Source: Vibrio proteolyticus NBRC 13287
GTDB lineage: Bacteria; Pseudomonadota; Gammaproteobacteria; Enterobacterales; Vibrionaceae
Assembly (NCBI RefSeq): GCF_000467125.1
Contig: NZ_BATJ01000008.1
Coordinates: forward strand, 124,001 to 188,000
Direction: 5' to 3'
DNA: 64,000 nt
How positions within the stretch are numbered: the stretch's first letter is position 1; every line of letters begins with the position of its first letter. The notes below the pieces were generated by a model. It searched no databases. It was not told the origin of the DNA and saw nothing but the letters and a program-made list of their open reading frames with translations. Shown piece after piece: positions 10,101 to 18,090 of the stretch. Both the position numbers and the translations under genes were made by a program.

Positions 10101-10731
10101 TCGTGCGATCGAAATCCGCGATACGCTTGCTCCGGGTATGACGACACTCAATGCCACGCCCGAAAATCCAACAGAAAACGATAAGGTGAGTTTAGCGCTG
10201 ACGTTTGATGAGCCTGTTGCCCACCTTAGCGCCACGGTGGCTGGTAAGGTTGTCGATTTCGGCGATACCACCGAGTTGGCAACCAACTGGAATGGTGTGT
10301 CCGCTGAGATTGCATTGCCGGTGAATGCAACGTCGGTCACTGTGTTGATTGATGGTTATCAGGACAGCGCTGGCAATTCGGGCCAGCCACAAACGCACGC
10401 CTTGGAAGTGATACCGCTATTGACTCGTCACCCGGTAACCGGAGATGACATTATTGATGCCACGGAATCGGCGTCGGTGATTCTGTCCGGTGAGGCGAAA
10501 GGATTTTTGGCCGGAGATGCGGTTGAAGTGACGGTCATCTCACAACTCGAACCAGACACGGATCATGCAACGGTTGCCGCGACGCTGAACAGTTCTGGCG
10601 AGTGGATCACGGATACACCCGTTGATATGTCTGGCTGGCAAAACGGGAGTTTGGATGTCACGGTGATAGGCACCAATGCGGCCGGGCATGCTGCGCCATC
10701 GCAAACGGAGACTATTGAACTTGCTCAATAG
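4105..10731 (+). CDS. Giant surface lipoprotein with tandem Ig-like repeats
   Basis: A 2208-residue protein. Residues 1-23 form a lipoprotein signal with lipobox ISS-Cys23, followed by a run of six glycines. Residues ~40-110 read as a carboxypeptidase-regulatory/SpaA-like beta domain (SGNVFDAPVSGATVSVYEY). The middle part (to ~1195) contains more beta-sandwich-like segments but was not assigned. From residue ~1200 there are five tandem repeats of 201-204 residues. Each is a pair of Ig-like units, one with VTLTFDEPV-type and one with the DDVID(S/A)xE...ISGxxxGFxxGD type found in Bap/LapA-like adhesins. There is no RTX repeat, LPXTG, or type I secretion tail, so membrane anchoring is by lipid. 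The likely role is adhesion, biofilm matrix or large-surface structure (inference). It stands alone between an AT-rich leader and a strong terminator. Confidence 0.88.
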   Translation: MLRFNNKNKLACAILSILAISSCGGGGGGKDTSPPSRVKGVISGNVFDAPVSGATVSVYEYQNGKVGRLLGQTSTNPVGDYLVKIDASTMPLMIKAEGGAYRDPLTKNIVSLSEGKIISMSSVINYTEGTDQTVMVTPLTYQVAGLAEYNIGQGLDASASVDNAISTFISMYGFNVNTTKPIDITTGGQSSFASAGHQYGALLTAYSSYSYDFIKQYPGSDSELTYTSMNLSDIGYRDISADGKLDGRELDSSGLLKDMAFGQSYVTSDLYTQSMAQHVLIVVSDPDLNISGTPVSDYKNFSQHINDLGTNGSGSSVIPPRSETDIDLDPPVVTRLDSDTLKGDDSVDIGLSDAIGVDNVQVMLQWKMKSDSSWSTEFECPVSPAGEYCQLDTSDFKSGPRDTQVKVNVFTLALDALDTDPQDDDPVQARLVVYASDVLGNGYEAQNGVTIDFDWDNIAPVIVVNSADAISSSKTDYTLEGIVKENPAKLSYVQVRLGAQNPTNLECSEINEGSNVWCKFSQIYTTSSFGDSTLFNLTAEDILGNKGQEQFTVYKDDTPPVRILEYPDGVEMNFIVDDNPVSQIYRDTTYDAVTVDESNQYLKIDYAYAVDGIKATLGNINFADFEASTLNDNKIPYVKVTVYDPTNGDIYGTSADKLTLSVEYYRKKNIAGSDYQWISSKETQASTDSKEAGIPHEQLIREEDGRVSEVIYYIPYVKEILGTTFASTTEEYSQKLVIKVRDSSGNVSDKSEVYFKSTFDLPSLKVVTPFINATARIEGLKSINSDFSFLASCNTEQVDSVSGEKALDVAECETQFNPFKYEFFRVVLQSNAGTHYYQWQDSLDAKKSVTFRYGEQDENSQGQQMANIGAYFSGAESGMLYLTELSVYQTGLFDNAWNALEADDKTPQNAASILTDVNTALESQDASFFGFNPALTQYATTDMLNATIPNPPTKPYQHRFLLEALADMAASNSAETDTTDYAKGFYDDFLYDGKANGQGTQGQITIGNRDLSADTYRSELAQSYFNVATTQYQVDASTALKQADLFAMANPSIGSDTVFDSPGESIDKFPPEMRVLPDALQSDGRFISGPGQDYTITGKIASTLSLEDISGIETSNQPPQQAVYWYSHAEPSLRHQATDVEFTLDPSSDAYHHGYHFTLDSESSEYPDVARFEIVGSAQDSRGNATGNTLIMTYYVDNQPPTMTLATTMPEHPGNGESVQVTLTFDEPVSGVEATLAGGNITFTENGASEEWVGNTESPIVLSVGDTTIPLLLKATYSDGIGHTGERVERAVSVTPMVTVNNVTDDNVITEAEATNVVISGSAKGFAVNDKLKVEVTSRDRPEIDRFEQSDVVVQADGNWATAAHNLTSWEQSDIDIRVSGTNSDGIESGVASHVTRYEDSIAPQVNSVDVSPEHPEDQKPVTLSLTFSERVKEVQASVAGVPVAFSVVGDVSQEWEGTTNSSIALVAGQTQVEVQVSRYLDTANNPGNPTPYVQMVNVKPVIELDPIAGGNGIDQSEAESLIISGQARGFAGGELLTVKAQASNSSDHFSVTALVQADGVWATAAQNIRAWPSGDIEVSVSGSNSESVAASSVTESVRYEDTVVPDITGDIQISPQNPVNGSKATITVTFSELVNNVSASLDGVDVIFPNNELATTWTGETASPLILSAGSSAVIAEVKAGYTDVSGNSGAAKSTNVAVKPQLSLSPVAGNDEIDSAEASSVVIEGTGVGFASGDSVTVAVVSTVDPTYSFEDHAEMTADGHWQTAAHNLTAWPVGDVSVNLSASNSPGIDADSVSRLVTRVDTQPPSAISAESQPLNPQFNQAVTLTVKFDEPVTGITAKVGDVNVDFGDTSSASDSWSGTTNAPVSFGADETSIDAVIRDFVDASGNLGAAFSHSIQVTPLIQLNAIAGDDVIDSDESHSVTITGSSKGFKAGDELSVRVMRDTTEEYATQVSVASDGNWNIGSPLDWSSWEVGQLTVLIDGTNLSGSGVAATQVSRAIEIRDTLAPGMTTLNATPENPTENDKVSLALTFDEPVAHLSATVAGKVVDFGDTTELATNWNGVSAEIALPVNATSVTVLIDGYQDSAGNSGQPQTHALEVIPLLTRHPVTGDDIIDATESASVILSGEAKGFLAGDAVEVTVISQLEPDTDHATVAATLNSSGEWITDTPVDMSGWQNGSLDVTVIGTNAAGHAAPSQTETIELAQ
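7702..10728 (+). repeat. Five tandem ~203-residue Ig-like repeats inside the lipoprotein gene
   Basis: Equivalent proline codons that open each repeat lie at 7702, 8314, 8920, 9523 and 10132, giving steps of 612, 606, 603 and 609 bases. Each unit carries the same order of landmarks: an NP or HP near the start, a FDEPV/FSERV/FSELV strand, a W-x-G-x-(T/S) turn, an (S/T)V.P/K(L/V) strand, a GDDxID-like acidic turn, a GF..GD strand and a W..G(D/S) strand. The repeats have diverged at the DNA level, so they are old, not recent slippage products. Confidence 0.88.
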
Positions 10732-10741
10732 CATGACAAAT

Positions 10742-10770
10742 AAAACAACCGCCTGGATGGCGGTTGTTTT
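10742..10770 (+). terminator. Strong bidirectional terminator after the lipoprotein gene
   Basis: A 12-base perfect stem: AAAACAACCGCC at 10742-10753 with GGCGGTTGTTTT at 10759-10770 and a five-base loop. The A- and T-rich stem ends allow it to work on either strand. Confidence 0.9.
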
Positions 10771-10865
10771 GTGTTGGTCACTGGTGTGGTTTGAAGAGGA
10801 ATCGACGACCGTGCCTGTGAAGGTCTGTTCGTAGCGCTGGTATACGTCTAATACCAATAAACCAA

Positions 10866-11744
10866 CTAGGCCAGAGATAACGCCAGCGCCAGAAGCAGTG
10901 GCAAGGTCAAAATACTAAAAAAGTTGCCAAACAGCACCATAGACGCCACTTTTTCAGGCTCCACGTGAAAGCGCTCAGCAAACAGGTAGTTCATGACAGC
11001 AGGCGGCAACATGGTAAACAGGACCATCATTTGCAAATGCAGTGAGGGCAGCGGTACCAACAGGTAAATAACCGTAAATGCGATGGCGCCCGTCAGTAGC
11101 GATTGTCCGGTACAAAGTAAACCGATTTTCAAACCGCTCATACGCATATTGCACATCTGTGCCCCGAGTGACAGAAGCATCACGGGTACGGCTGCTTGTC
11201 CGAGCAAGGCGGTTGCTTCGTAGAGGGGGGCCCAGACCGAAAGACCACTCAGGTTGAGTAATAAAGCGGCGGCGGCGGCCAGAAAAATCGGCATACGAAC
11301 AACCTGTTTGATTGGGTTGCTGTGACTGAGCAACATGATGCCGAGGCTGATGTGAAGACAGGCCGATACCACAAACAGCATCACCGCAGGCGCAAGAGCA
11401 GTGTCACCAAATGTGTAAGTAAACAACGGAATAGCCAGGTTTCCACTGTTACGAAACATATGTGGAGGTGTCCAGGTCTTATAGTTCAGGCTGGACAGCC
11501 GGCACAGTGGCAGCATAATTACAGCGGGCAGCAGAATGGCGATAAGAGACGCACTCAATAAAGGTAATTGGCTGGTGTCAAGCGGCATCGCGACCAGCGA
11601 GGAGAACACCAGTGCGGGTGTAAAAGCGTCCATATTGATGCGGTTTATAGGGCGAAAATCCGGTTTTAACCAGCGTCCGACACAGAACCCAACCAGAACC
11701 AGTGCGAACACCGGGAACAGAATACTGATGACCTGATTAAACAT
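10866..11744 (-). CDS. AEC-family (auxin efflux carrier-like) transporter
   Basis: A 292-residue inner-membrane protein with about ten hydrophobic segments in the two-bundle arrangement of the AEC family. The N-terminal segment VFALVLVGFCVGRWL and the conserved polar positions in FTPALVFSSL and FRNSGNLAIPLF are visible. Bacterial members export or import organic acids such as malate or malonate; the substrate here is unknown. AGGGAT precedes the ATG. The gene is divergent from groES2 across a ~250-base intergenic region. Confidence 0.88.
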   Translation of the reverse strand: MFNQVISILFPVFALVLVGFCVGRWLKPDFRPINRINMDAFTPALVFSSLVAMPLDTSQLPLLSASLIAILLPAVIMLPLCRLSSLNYKTWTPPHMFRNSGNLAIPLFTYTFGDTALAPAVMLFVVSACLHISLGIMLLSHSNPIKQVVRMPIFLAAAAALLLNLSGLSVWAPLYEATALLGQAAVPVMLLSLGAQMCNMRMSGLKIGLLCTGQSLLTGAIAFTVIYLLVPLPSLHLQMMVLFTMLPPAVMNYLFAERFHVEPEKVASMVLFGNFFSILTLPLLLALALSLA

Positions 11745-11884
11745 ACTATCCCTGTTGAAATCGCCAAAACCATTAAGCTATCAGTATTTCATCGTTTCGT
11801 CAGCAACTATTACGCCTCAGTCTGTTTGACAAGAGCGATAAATATTGTTTGTAGGTTGATAAAAATTTTTTATTAATACTTTCT

Positions 11885-11910
11885 CTTGAAGTTTTCATGA
11901 ATGAACATAT
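11885..11910 (+). promoter_or_regulatory. Candidate sigma-32 (heat-shock) promoter of groES2-groEL2
   Basis: CTTGAAG at 11885-11891 matches the sigma-32 -35 element. GAACATAT at 11903-11910 resembles the CCCCATAT -10 in its last five bases, with 11 bases between, slightly shorter than usual. Position about 90 bases before the groES2 start fits. Confidence 0.45.
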
Positions 11911-11997
11911 ATAAAAATCGACGCGCAGGACTGCGCAATAATACGATAACATCGATGTATTTTATAATGGGTATAAATATATAGGAGGCAACCCAAA

Positions 11998-12288
11998 ATG
12001 AATATTCGTCCTTTGCATGACAAACTGATTGTTGAACGGTTTGACGTTGAGCATCAATCTGAAGGGGGAATTGTTCTGACCTCAAAGTCGGTTAAAAAAT
12101 CCAACCGTGGCAAAGTGGTCGCCGTTGGCCAGGGCGTGTGCCTGGAGAATGGCGAACGGGCAGCGATGGAAGTCCGAGTCGGCGATATCGTCATTTTTAA
12201 CGAGAGCTATGGCGTTAAAGAAGAAAACATCGACGGTAAGGACTATCTGATCCTGTCTGAGTCTGATGTATTGGCGGTTTCTGAATAA
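11998..12288 (+). CDS. groES2: Co-chaperonin GroES, second copy
   Basis: A 96-residue GroES, the usual length for the family. It begins [15 protein letters not shown] and carries the mobile loop ([17 protein letters not shown]), where the GIVL tripeptide contacts GroEL. The conserved [12 protein letters not shown] strand follows. GroES caps the GroEL ring and closes the folding chamber in the cytoplasm. AGGAGG lies upstream with standard spacing. The partner groEL2 follows after 31 bases. Sequence details such as the acidic [12 protein letters not shown] tail differ from the main enterobacterial GroES, and together with the unusual GroEL tail point to the accessory copy found in many vibrios. 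Confidence 0.95.
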   Translation: MNIRPLHDKLIVERFDVEHQSEGGIVLTSKSVKKSNRGKVVAVGQGVCLENGERAAMEVRVGDIVIFNESYGVKEENIDGKDYLILSESDVLAVSE

Positions 12289-12307
12289 GTCATTGTTGTA
12301 ATGCTAA

Positions 12308-13909
<1,602 letters not shown>

Positions 13910-13916
13910 TCCTGAC

Positions 13917-13937
13917 GAGCGGGCCAGGCGCCCGCTC
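13917..13937 (+). terminator. Hairpin after groEL2
   Basis: GAGCGGGC at 13917-13924 pairs perfectly with GCCCGCTC at 13930-13937 over a five-base loop. There is no T-run afterwards, so it may be a transcript-stabilising or Rho-assisted end. Confidence 0.6.
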
Positions 13938-14270
13938 AACTTGGAGTGGAAAGTGAGCGTAGTAGAATAAGTGAGGTGAGATGGAAACAAACAAAACTTA
14001 TCCGTCGTTACACTGTTGCGTTGAGGAATCTGGTTTGCACCAGAATCAGGGTATTTGGCCGGTTGCCCAAGTGTTTCCGCGATACACTGGAAATACATGT
14101 TTTACGGTATATCCAAATTGTCGTACTGTGCCAACAAAGGTCAATATTATTTTGGTTACCATGAATATGTCTGATCTTATTCAGCCAGGAAACATAACGA
14201 TTCACTAATGGCATATATTACTTAACGTTATATTTTTTATTTATTTGTTATTTAAAAATATAAATAGTCT
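13938..14270. other. Intergenic region between groEL2 and hsp20
   Basis: Contains one open frame, 13981-14208 on the plus strand (75 codons, five cysteines), whose only Shine-Dalgarno-like sequence sits almost against the ATG. Its composition does not look convincingly coding and no family is recognised. The last ~60 bases turn strongly AT-rich before the hsp20 promoter. Confidence 0.4.
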
Positions 14271-14298
14271 CTTGATTTTTATTTCAAGTACTCATATT
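14271..14298 (+). promoter_or_regulatory. Candidate sigma-32 promoter of the hsp20 gene
   Basis: CTTGATT at 14271-14277 and CTCATATT at 14291-14298, separated by 13 bases, match the sigma-32 -35 (CTTGAAA) and -10 (CCCCATAT) elements. This places the start of transcription about 70 bases before the ATG, so the thermometer hairpin would be in the leader. Confidence 0.55.
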
Positions 14299-14309
14299 TA
14301 AATAGTAGG

Positions 14310-14376
14310 TATTAAGTCTCAGAGAGATTAATACCGGATTCGTTGGATATTAATATTGCTTCTTTAGGAGGATATT
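14310..14376 (+). promoter_or_regulatory. ROSE-like RNA thermometer in the hsp20 leader
   Basis: The Shine-Dalgarno AGGAG (14366-14370) can pair with UUGCU (14356-14360) across a five-base loop. Pairs are U-G, U-A, G-G, C-G and U-A, which is exactly the conserved ROSE anti-SD pairing with its temperature-labile G-G mismatch. Upstream bases can form further hairpins. ROSE elements repress small heat-shock genes at low temperature. Confidence 0.7.
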
Positions 14377-14844
14377 ATGAACTCAATTGATCTGACTCCA
14401 CTTTATCGTAATACTATTGGTTTTGATCGGCTGGCGTCGATGATCGACAGCGCACTGAATGCTGATCCAGTTTCAGCGGGATACCCTCCGTACAATATTG
14501 AAATGGTGGGCGAAAACCAATATACCATCACACTGGCCGTTGCCGGGTTTGACGAAAGCGAACTCGATATTCAGGTTGAACGTGGTGTCCTGATGATAAA
14601 AGGGCACAAATCCAGCAAAGCGGAAAGTAAGTTCCTTTATCAGGGGATAGCGAATCGTTCATTTGAGCGTAAGTTTGACCTGGCTGAGTACGTCGAAGTC
14701 AAAGATGCAGAATTGGCCAGTGGGTTGTTGACCATTCACCTGATAAAAGAGGTACCGGAGGCGATGAAACCAAGGCGCATTGCCATCACCCAGGCCGATA
14801 AAAGTCAGGTTATCGAGCACAAAAAAGACGAATCACTTGCCTGA
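14377..14844 (+). CDS. Small heat-shock protein, Hsp20/IbpA family
   Basis: A 155-residue Hsp20. The N-terminal region TPLYRNTIGFDRLASMID and YPPYNIE match IbpA/IbpB. The alpha-crystallin domain spans roughly residues 35-130, with SFERKFDLAEYVEVKDAEL and the GLLTIHL strand. It is a holdase that co-aggregates with unfolding proteins so that DnaK and ClpB can refold them. The C-terminal KPRRIAI carries the IxI-like motif that fits the neighbouring subunit. The SD AGGAGG is masked by a ROSE-like element and a sigma-32-like promoter lies upstream. Together with groESL2 it forms a local heat-shock island. Confidence 0.93.
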   Translation: MNSIDLTPLYRNTIGFDRLASMIDSALNADPVSAGYPPYNIEMVGENQYTITLAVAGFDESELDIQVERGVLMIKGHKSSKAESKFLYQGIANRSFERKFDLAEYVEVKDAELASGLLTIHLIKEVPEAMKPRRIAITQADKSQVIEHKKDESLA

Positions 14845-14862
14845 GCAATCAATCAGAGAATT

Positions 14863-14891
14863 AAGGCTGCACGTGGTGCAGCCTTGCTTTT
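14863..14891 (+). terminator. Terminator after hsp20
   Basis: Ten-base perfect stem AAGGCTGCAC (14863-14872) with GTGCAGCCTT (14876-14885), three-base loop, then GCTTTT. It sits between convergent genes. Confidence 0.85.
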
Positions 14892-15462
14892 ATTTGCGTG
14901 GTATGCGGGTATAAAGCCGGCGAGTCGTTTTGGTGGAAGGTTTTTTCACTTGTTTAATCACCCCTTTTTGCAGCATCAGGCTATTGGGGTAGGCGATAAT
15001 GTTGCCGTTATCATGTCTGATTAACACGTGGAACATCCGAATGTCATGGATTTCACCGCTGATGTCTTCATCTTTATCCACGACTTTGATGCGATCACCA
15101 ATCCGGTATGGAAAGACGAAGAAGATCAGAAAACTGGCAGTGATATTGCTCAGGATCGACCACTGAGCAAATAAAGCGACTCCCAGGACGGCGAACACCG
15201 ATGAAAGGAACAGTGAGACATCGCCATAGCCGATCCCGGTGGCAATCGCGAAAATTGACGCAAACAGGAACAGATACACGGTATTGAAGCAGCGAGTTAC
15301 GAATGTTAACCGAGCTTTGTTTACGCCTTTGGCTCGTGCCAGGCTGGCTATGGTACGGTTGGCGACTTTCTTGATTACCAGATACGAAAGAATAATGATC
15401 AGGCCGATCAGTACCTTATATCCAATCGTCCCAGCAGTGAAGTAGTGTGTTAGTGGCTCCAT
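14890..15462 (-). CDS. Small MscS-family mechanosensitive channel
   Basis: A 190-residue inner-membrane protein with about four hydrophobic segments. The last is the pore-like helix FLSSVFAVLGVALFAQWSIL, followed by the MscS beta domain (PYRIGDRIKVVDKD, GEIHDIRMFHVLIR, NGNIIAYPNSLML). It is much shorter than E. coli MscS (286) and stops after the beta domain, lacking the vestibule's alpha/beta part. Short channels of this type are common in vibrios. The expected role is ion or osmolyte release on hypo-osmotic shock. It converges on hsp20. Confidence 0.88.
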   Translation of the reverse strand: MEPLTHYFTAGTIGYKVLIGLIIILSYLVIKKVANRTIASLARAKGVNKARLTFVTRCFNTVYLFLFASIFAIATGIGYGDVSLFLSSVFAVLGVALFAQWSILSNITASFLIFFVFPYRIGDRIKVVDKDEDISGEIHDIRMFHVLIRHDNGNIIAYPNSLMLQKGVIKQVKKPSTKTTRRLYTRIPRK

Positions 15463-15735
15463 AAGCTACCAGATTAGGTCATGATGAGCTTGAGCTCATC
15501 CGAGTTGAACAGTCTGATTGTGATGATAAAGGCAAATGAAAGGAACGCCAAACACTACATTTTATTGTGTAATACGCTTATTTTTATTGTGTTTATTAAA
15601 TGCGAATGTGCGGTGTGTTTCGCAAAAATGTGGGCTGTCTCTTATAGTTTTGTCGATTAAAAGGTGATCTTTTCCGACGTCTCTCCTTATAATCATGTTG
15701 TTGTGTATCTGAGAGACATAGATTGAGCGATTGAG

Positions 15736-16959
15736 ATGCAGTTTAATCCAGAAGAATCGGTCAAAATTTCCATTGAACATCTGCTGCCAGGCATGTTTGT
15801 GACGGCGATTCAGCAGAGCGAAAAGGTGAACCTTTCTCATGCCGGGCGAGTCAATTCCCAAGCCTCCATTCAGCAGTTGGTCAGTAATGGGGTGAAGTTT
15901 GTCTGGGTGGACCAGAAGTTATCCCGAAGTGGTGTAGTGATTAATGCCTATGTGGAGCCAGACGTCGAACCTGCTCCCCCAGTCGGAGAGTCGCCCGAGC
16001 CCCAAACCAATCGGCGGGGACGAAAACAACTCAGTCGTGACGCGGCACAAAAAAAAGCGGCGCGTATCATTGAAGAAGCCAAAACGCTGGCTCAGAAACT
16101 GCTCAATAAATCTCTGAATAATCAGGATATTCACGTCAGTGAAATAGAATCTTGGGCGGGGGAGATGATTGATACGGCGTTAGTAGACAACAATGCTCTG
16201 CAATGTGTCTCCGCACTTCGAAATAAAGACGCCTATTTACTAGAGCACTCGGTCAATGTGGCTTGCCTGATGGTGACGTTTGGTAGACACCTCGGGTTTG
16301 AGGCGGAAACACTCAAAGAGATGGCGATTGGCGGCATTATTCATGATGTGGGCAAAGTAAAGGTTGACGATCAGATTCTGCATAAGCCAGGTAAGTTAAC
16401 GCCGGAAGAATTTGAGCATATGAAGCTGCATCAGGTGTTTGCTGATGAGATCATTGCCAACGTTCACGGGCTCAGTCAGATCAGCCGCGACGTTTGCCTG
16501 ATGCATCACGAGAAACTTGACGGCAACGGCTATCCGAAAGGGCTCAAAGGCGAGCAACTGCCCGTACATGGCCGCATGAGCGGTATCGTGGACATTTATG
16601 ATGCACTGACGGCAGACCGTTGTTACAAGCAGGGGATGAGCTCGGCAGAAGCTTTCAAGATCATGCTGTCGTTGACGCCATTTCATCTCGACAAAGAGTT
16701 GGTGTACAAGTTCATCAATTGTATTGGTGTGTATCCGGTTGGCTCGATCGTTGAACTCAGTGATGGCCGGGTCGCTATCGTCTGGACAGCGAATCCAAGT
16801 CAGCCTCTGAAACCTGAAGTGAAGAGTTTCTATTCCAATAAGTACCACCGTTTTACGGATGTGGCGTTTATCGATTTGAAAAGCAGTGCGTTGAAAATCG
16901 AGCGGGCACTGGCTCCTTCACAATTCGATTTTGACGTCAAACCTTTCTACGACCAATAA
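15736..16959 (+). CDS. HD-GYP domain cyclic-di-GMP phosphodiesterase with DUF3391
   Basis: A 407-residue cytoplasmic protein. Residues 1-~125 are the DUF3391 region typical of this family (ISIEHLLPGMFVTAI). The HD-GYP domain follows: HSVNVACL, catalytic HDVGK, the second metal-binding His of MKLHQ, and the complete signature HHEKLDGNGYPKGL, then DIYDALTADR. With all metal and GYP residues present it should hydrolyse c-di-GMP and so favour motility over biofilm. A TATAAT at 15688-15693 lies 42 bases before the ATG and could be a -10 box, but its -35 is poor. Confidence 0.92.
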   Translation: MQFNPEESVKISIEHLLPGMFVTAIQQSEKVNLSHAGRVNSQASIQQLVSNGVKFVWVDQKLSRSGVVINAYVEPDVEPAPPVGESPEPQTNRRGRKQLSRDAAQKKAARIIEEAKTLAQKLLNKSLNNQDIHVSEIESWAGEMIDTALVDNNALQCVSALRNKDAYLLEHSVNVACLMVTFGRHLGFEAETLKEMAIGGIIHDVGKVKVDDQILHKPGKLTPEEFEHMKLHQVFADEIIANVHGLSQISRDVCLMHHEKLDGNGYPKGLKGEQLPVHGRMSGIVDIYDALTADRCYKQGMSSAEAFKIMLSLTPFHLDKELVYKFINCIGVYPVGSIVELSDGRVAIVWTANPSQPLKPEVKSFYSNKYHRFTDVAFIDLKSSALKIERALAPSQFDFDVKPFYDQ

Positions 16960-16960
16960 T

Positions 16961-16986
16961 AAAAAGCCCCGAGTCATGTCGGGGCT
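16961..16986 (-). terminator. Terminator between convergent HD-GYP gene and cdd
   Basis: AGCCCCGA (16965-16972) pairs with TCGGGGCT (16979-16986). On the minus strand it is followed by TTTTT, so it primarily ends cdd; on the plus strand there is no T-run. Confidence 0.85.
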
Positions 16987-17000
16987 AATCATGATTGAGT

Positions 17001-17888
17001 TTACATTGCCAGATACGAGACCGGAATGTCAGGGTTGATGGCTTCCAGTGTTGCCTGAGTATCGGCCAGATGGCTGATGGTTCCTTCCGCCATTTCAACT
17101 AACGCAGCCGAAACAATATCACCGAACTCACGACCATCCAGCAGTATCTGAATCAGAGCGACCTGAAGAGGCGGCAGGCTAGGGTTAAACGCCGCGTTTT
17201 CCGCATACGCGCCTTTAAAGACTTTTCCATCATTCAATTGTAAAGCGACGCCACTCAGGTTGTGAGTGTAAGGTGCATGGCTTGCGTTCAATGCGCTTAA
17301 TGCCGATCGTACCAGCGGATCACTGTCCTGAGTGGTCTTGCCATGATCGACTTTCGACATCAATGCCGATTCAATACCAAGATCGGACGGGCCGAACGAA
17401 TCTGGCAGGTATTGCTGCAACGTCATTTCATCGCGCTCTGGAAGTTGAACGACCAGTTTGTCTGCCGAGCTCAGTTCATTCATAAACTGACGACAGTGAC
17501 CGCAAGGGCTGAAATTGACCGTAATGTCTGAGATGCCGGTTTCACCTTTCATCCATGCGTGACTGATCGCACATTGTTCAGCATGAACCGTTTGACCTAG
17601 CTGGCAACCGGCAATTTCGACATTAGCACCGAAGTAGATACGACCGGACAGGCCGCGAGCAAGAGCACCAACATTGAATTTAGAAATGGGCGTGTAGGAG
17701 TAGCAGGCGGCAAACGGAAGAAGCGCCACACGAAGTTCCGCGTCGTTCAAACCAGAAACGATTTGCAGTTGTTTAAACTGCTCCGGAGACAAAGTCGCGT
17801 CAAAATCGTCCGCCAGCAGAATAGGACCAAGGTAATCTGCGATGGACGCCGGCACATCTGAGAGTGCTTGTTCAATACGGCTTTTCAT
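17001..17888 (-). CDS. cdd: Cytidine deaminase
   Basis: A 295-residue dimeric-type (E. coli-like, ~294) cytidine deaminase of pyrimidine salvage, converting cytidine and deoxycytidine to uridine and deoxyuridine. The zinc site is complete: HAEQCAI (His and catalytic Glu) and [11 protein letters not shown] (two Cys). The substrate-binding FNVGA loop is also present, and a non-catalytic second deaminase-like half follows, as in E. coli. AAGGA precedes the ATG. It follows lrgA-lrgB in the same direction, the order yohJ-yohK-cdd known from E. coli, but a strong hairpin and CRP-like sites in the gap indicate its own promoter. Confidence 0.97.
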   Translation of the reverse strand: MKSRIEQALSDVPASIADYLGPILLADDFDATLSPEQFKQLQIVSGLNDAELRVALLPFAACYSYTPISKFNVGALARGLSGRIYFGANVEIAGCQLGQTVHAEQCAISHAWMKGETGISDITVNFSPCGHCRQFMNELSSADKLVVQLPERDEMTLQQYLPDSFGPSDLGIESALMSKVDHGKTTQDSDPLVRSALSALNASHAPYTHNLSGVALQLNDGKVFKGAYAENAAFNPSLPPLQVALIQILLDGREFGDIVSAALVEMAEGTISHLADTQATLEAINPDIPVSYLAM

Positions 17889-17917
17889 AATGAATCCTTA
17901 TTTGAATGCTGGATTAC

Positions 17918-17923
17918 ATTTTA
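17918..17923 (-). promoter_or_regulatory. cdd: Candidate -10 element of the cdd promoter
   Basis: On the minus strand this reads TAAAAT. A start of transcription near 17911 would put the proximal CRP site at about -41, the classical class II position. Confidence 0.45.
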
Positions 17924-17943
17924 TGATAACGCTAAAACATTAC

Positions 17944-17959
17944 TGAGATTTAGATCACG
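17944..17959. promoter_or_regulatory. Candidate proximal CRP site of cdd
   Basis: TGAGA-N6-TCACG, eight of the ten consensus half-site bases (TGTGA-N6-TCACA). E. coli cdd is controlled by CRP and CytR at sites of this kind. Confidence 0.6.
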
Positions 17960-17992
17960 CTAAATAGTGTAATGATGTTGATGTTTTCATAA

Positions 17993-18008
17993 TTAGAGTG
18001 ATGTCACA
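17993..18008. promoter_or_regulatory. Candidate distal CRP site of cdd
   Basis: TTAGA-N6-TCACA: one perfect half-site and one weak one. Its centre is 49 bases from the proximal site. E. coli CytR-regulated promoters use two CRP sites about 50 bases apart with CytR between them. Confidence 0.4.
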
Positions 18009-18041
18009 CATGATATCGATTGCACTTTATGTTTCAGTGAA

Positions 18042-18075
18042 CTCCGTCGTATATCAACCTTAGTATACGACGGAG
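18042..18075 (-). terminator. Long hairpin between lrgB and the cdd promoter
   Basis: Perfect 12-base stem CTCCGTCGTATA (18042-18053) with TATACGACGGAG (18064-18075), ten-base loop. It starts 16 bases after the lrgB stop. There is no T-run, so it may be a Rho-dependent end or a processing/stabilising structure. Confidence 0.55.
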
Positions 18076-18090
18076 AACGCGGAGCGTGTG

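Noticed and set aside
4105..10731. Several antisense ORFs of 60-213 codons inside the lipoprotein gene
   Set aside because: They follow from the repeated coding pattern of the sense strand; none has an SD or a known domain.
13981..14208. 75-codon ORF between groEL2 and hsp20
   Set aside because: No good SD, no recognisable family, and unusual composition; mentioned only as part of the intergenic entry.
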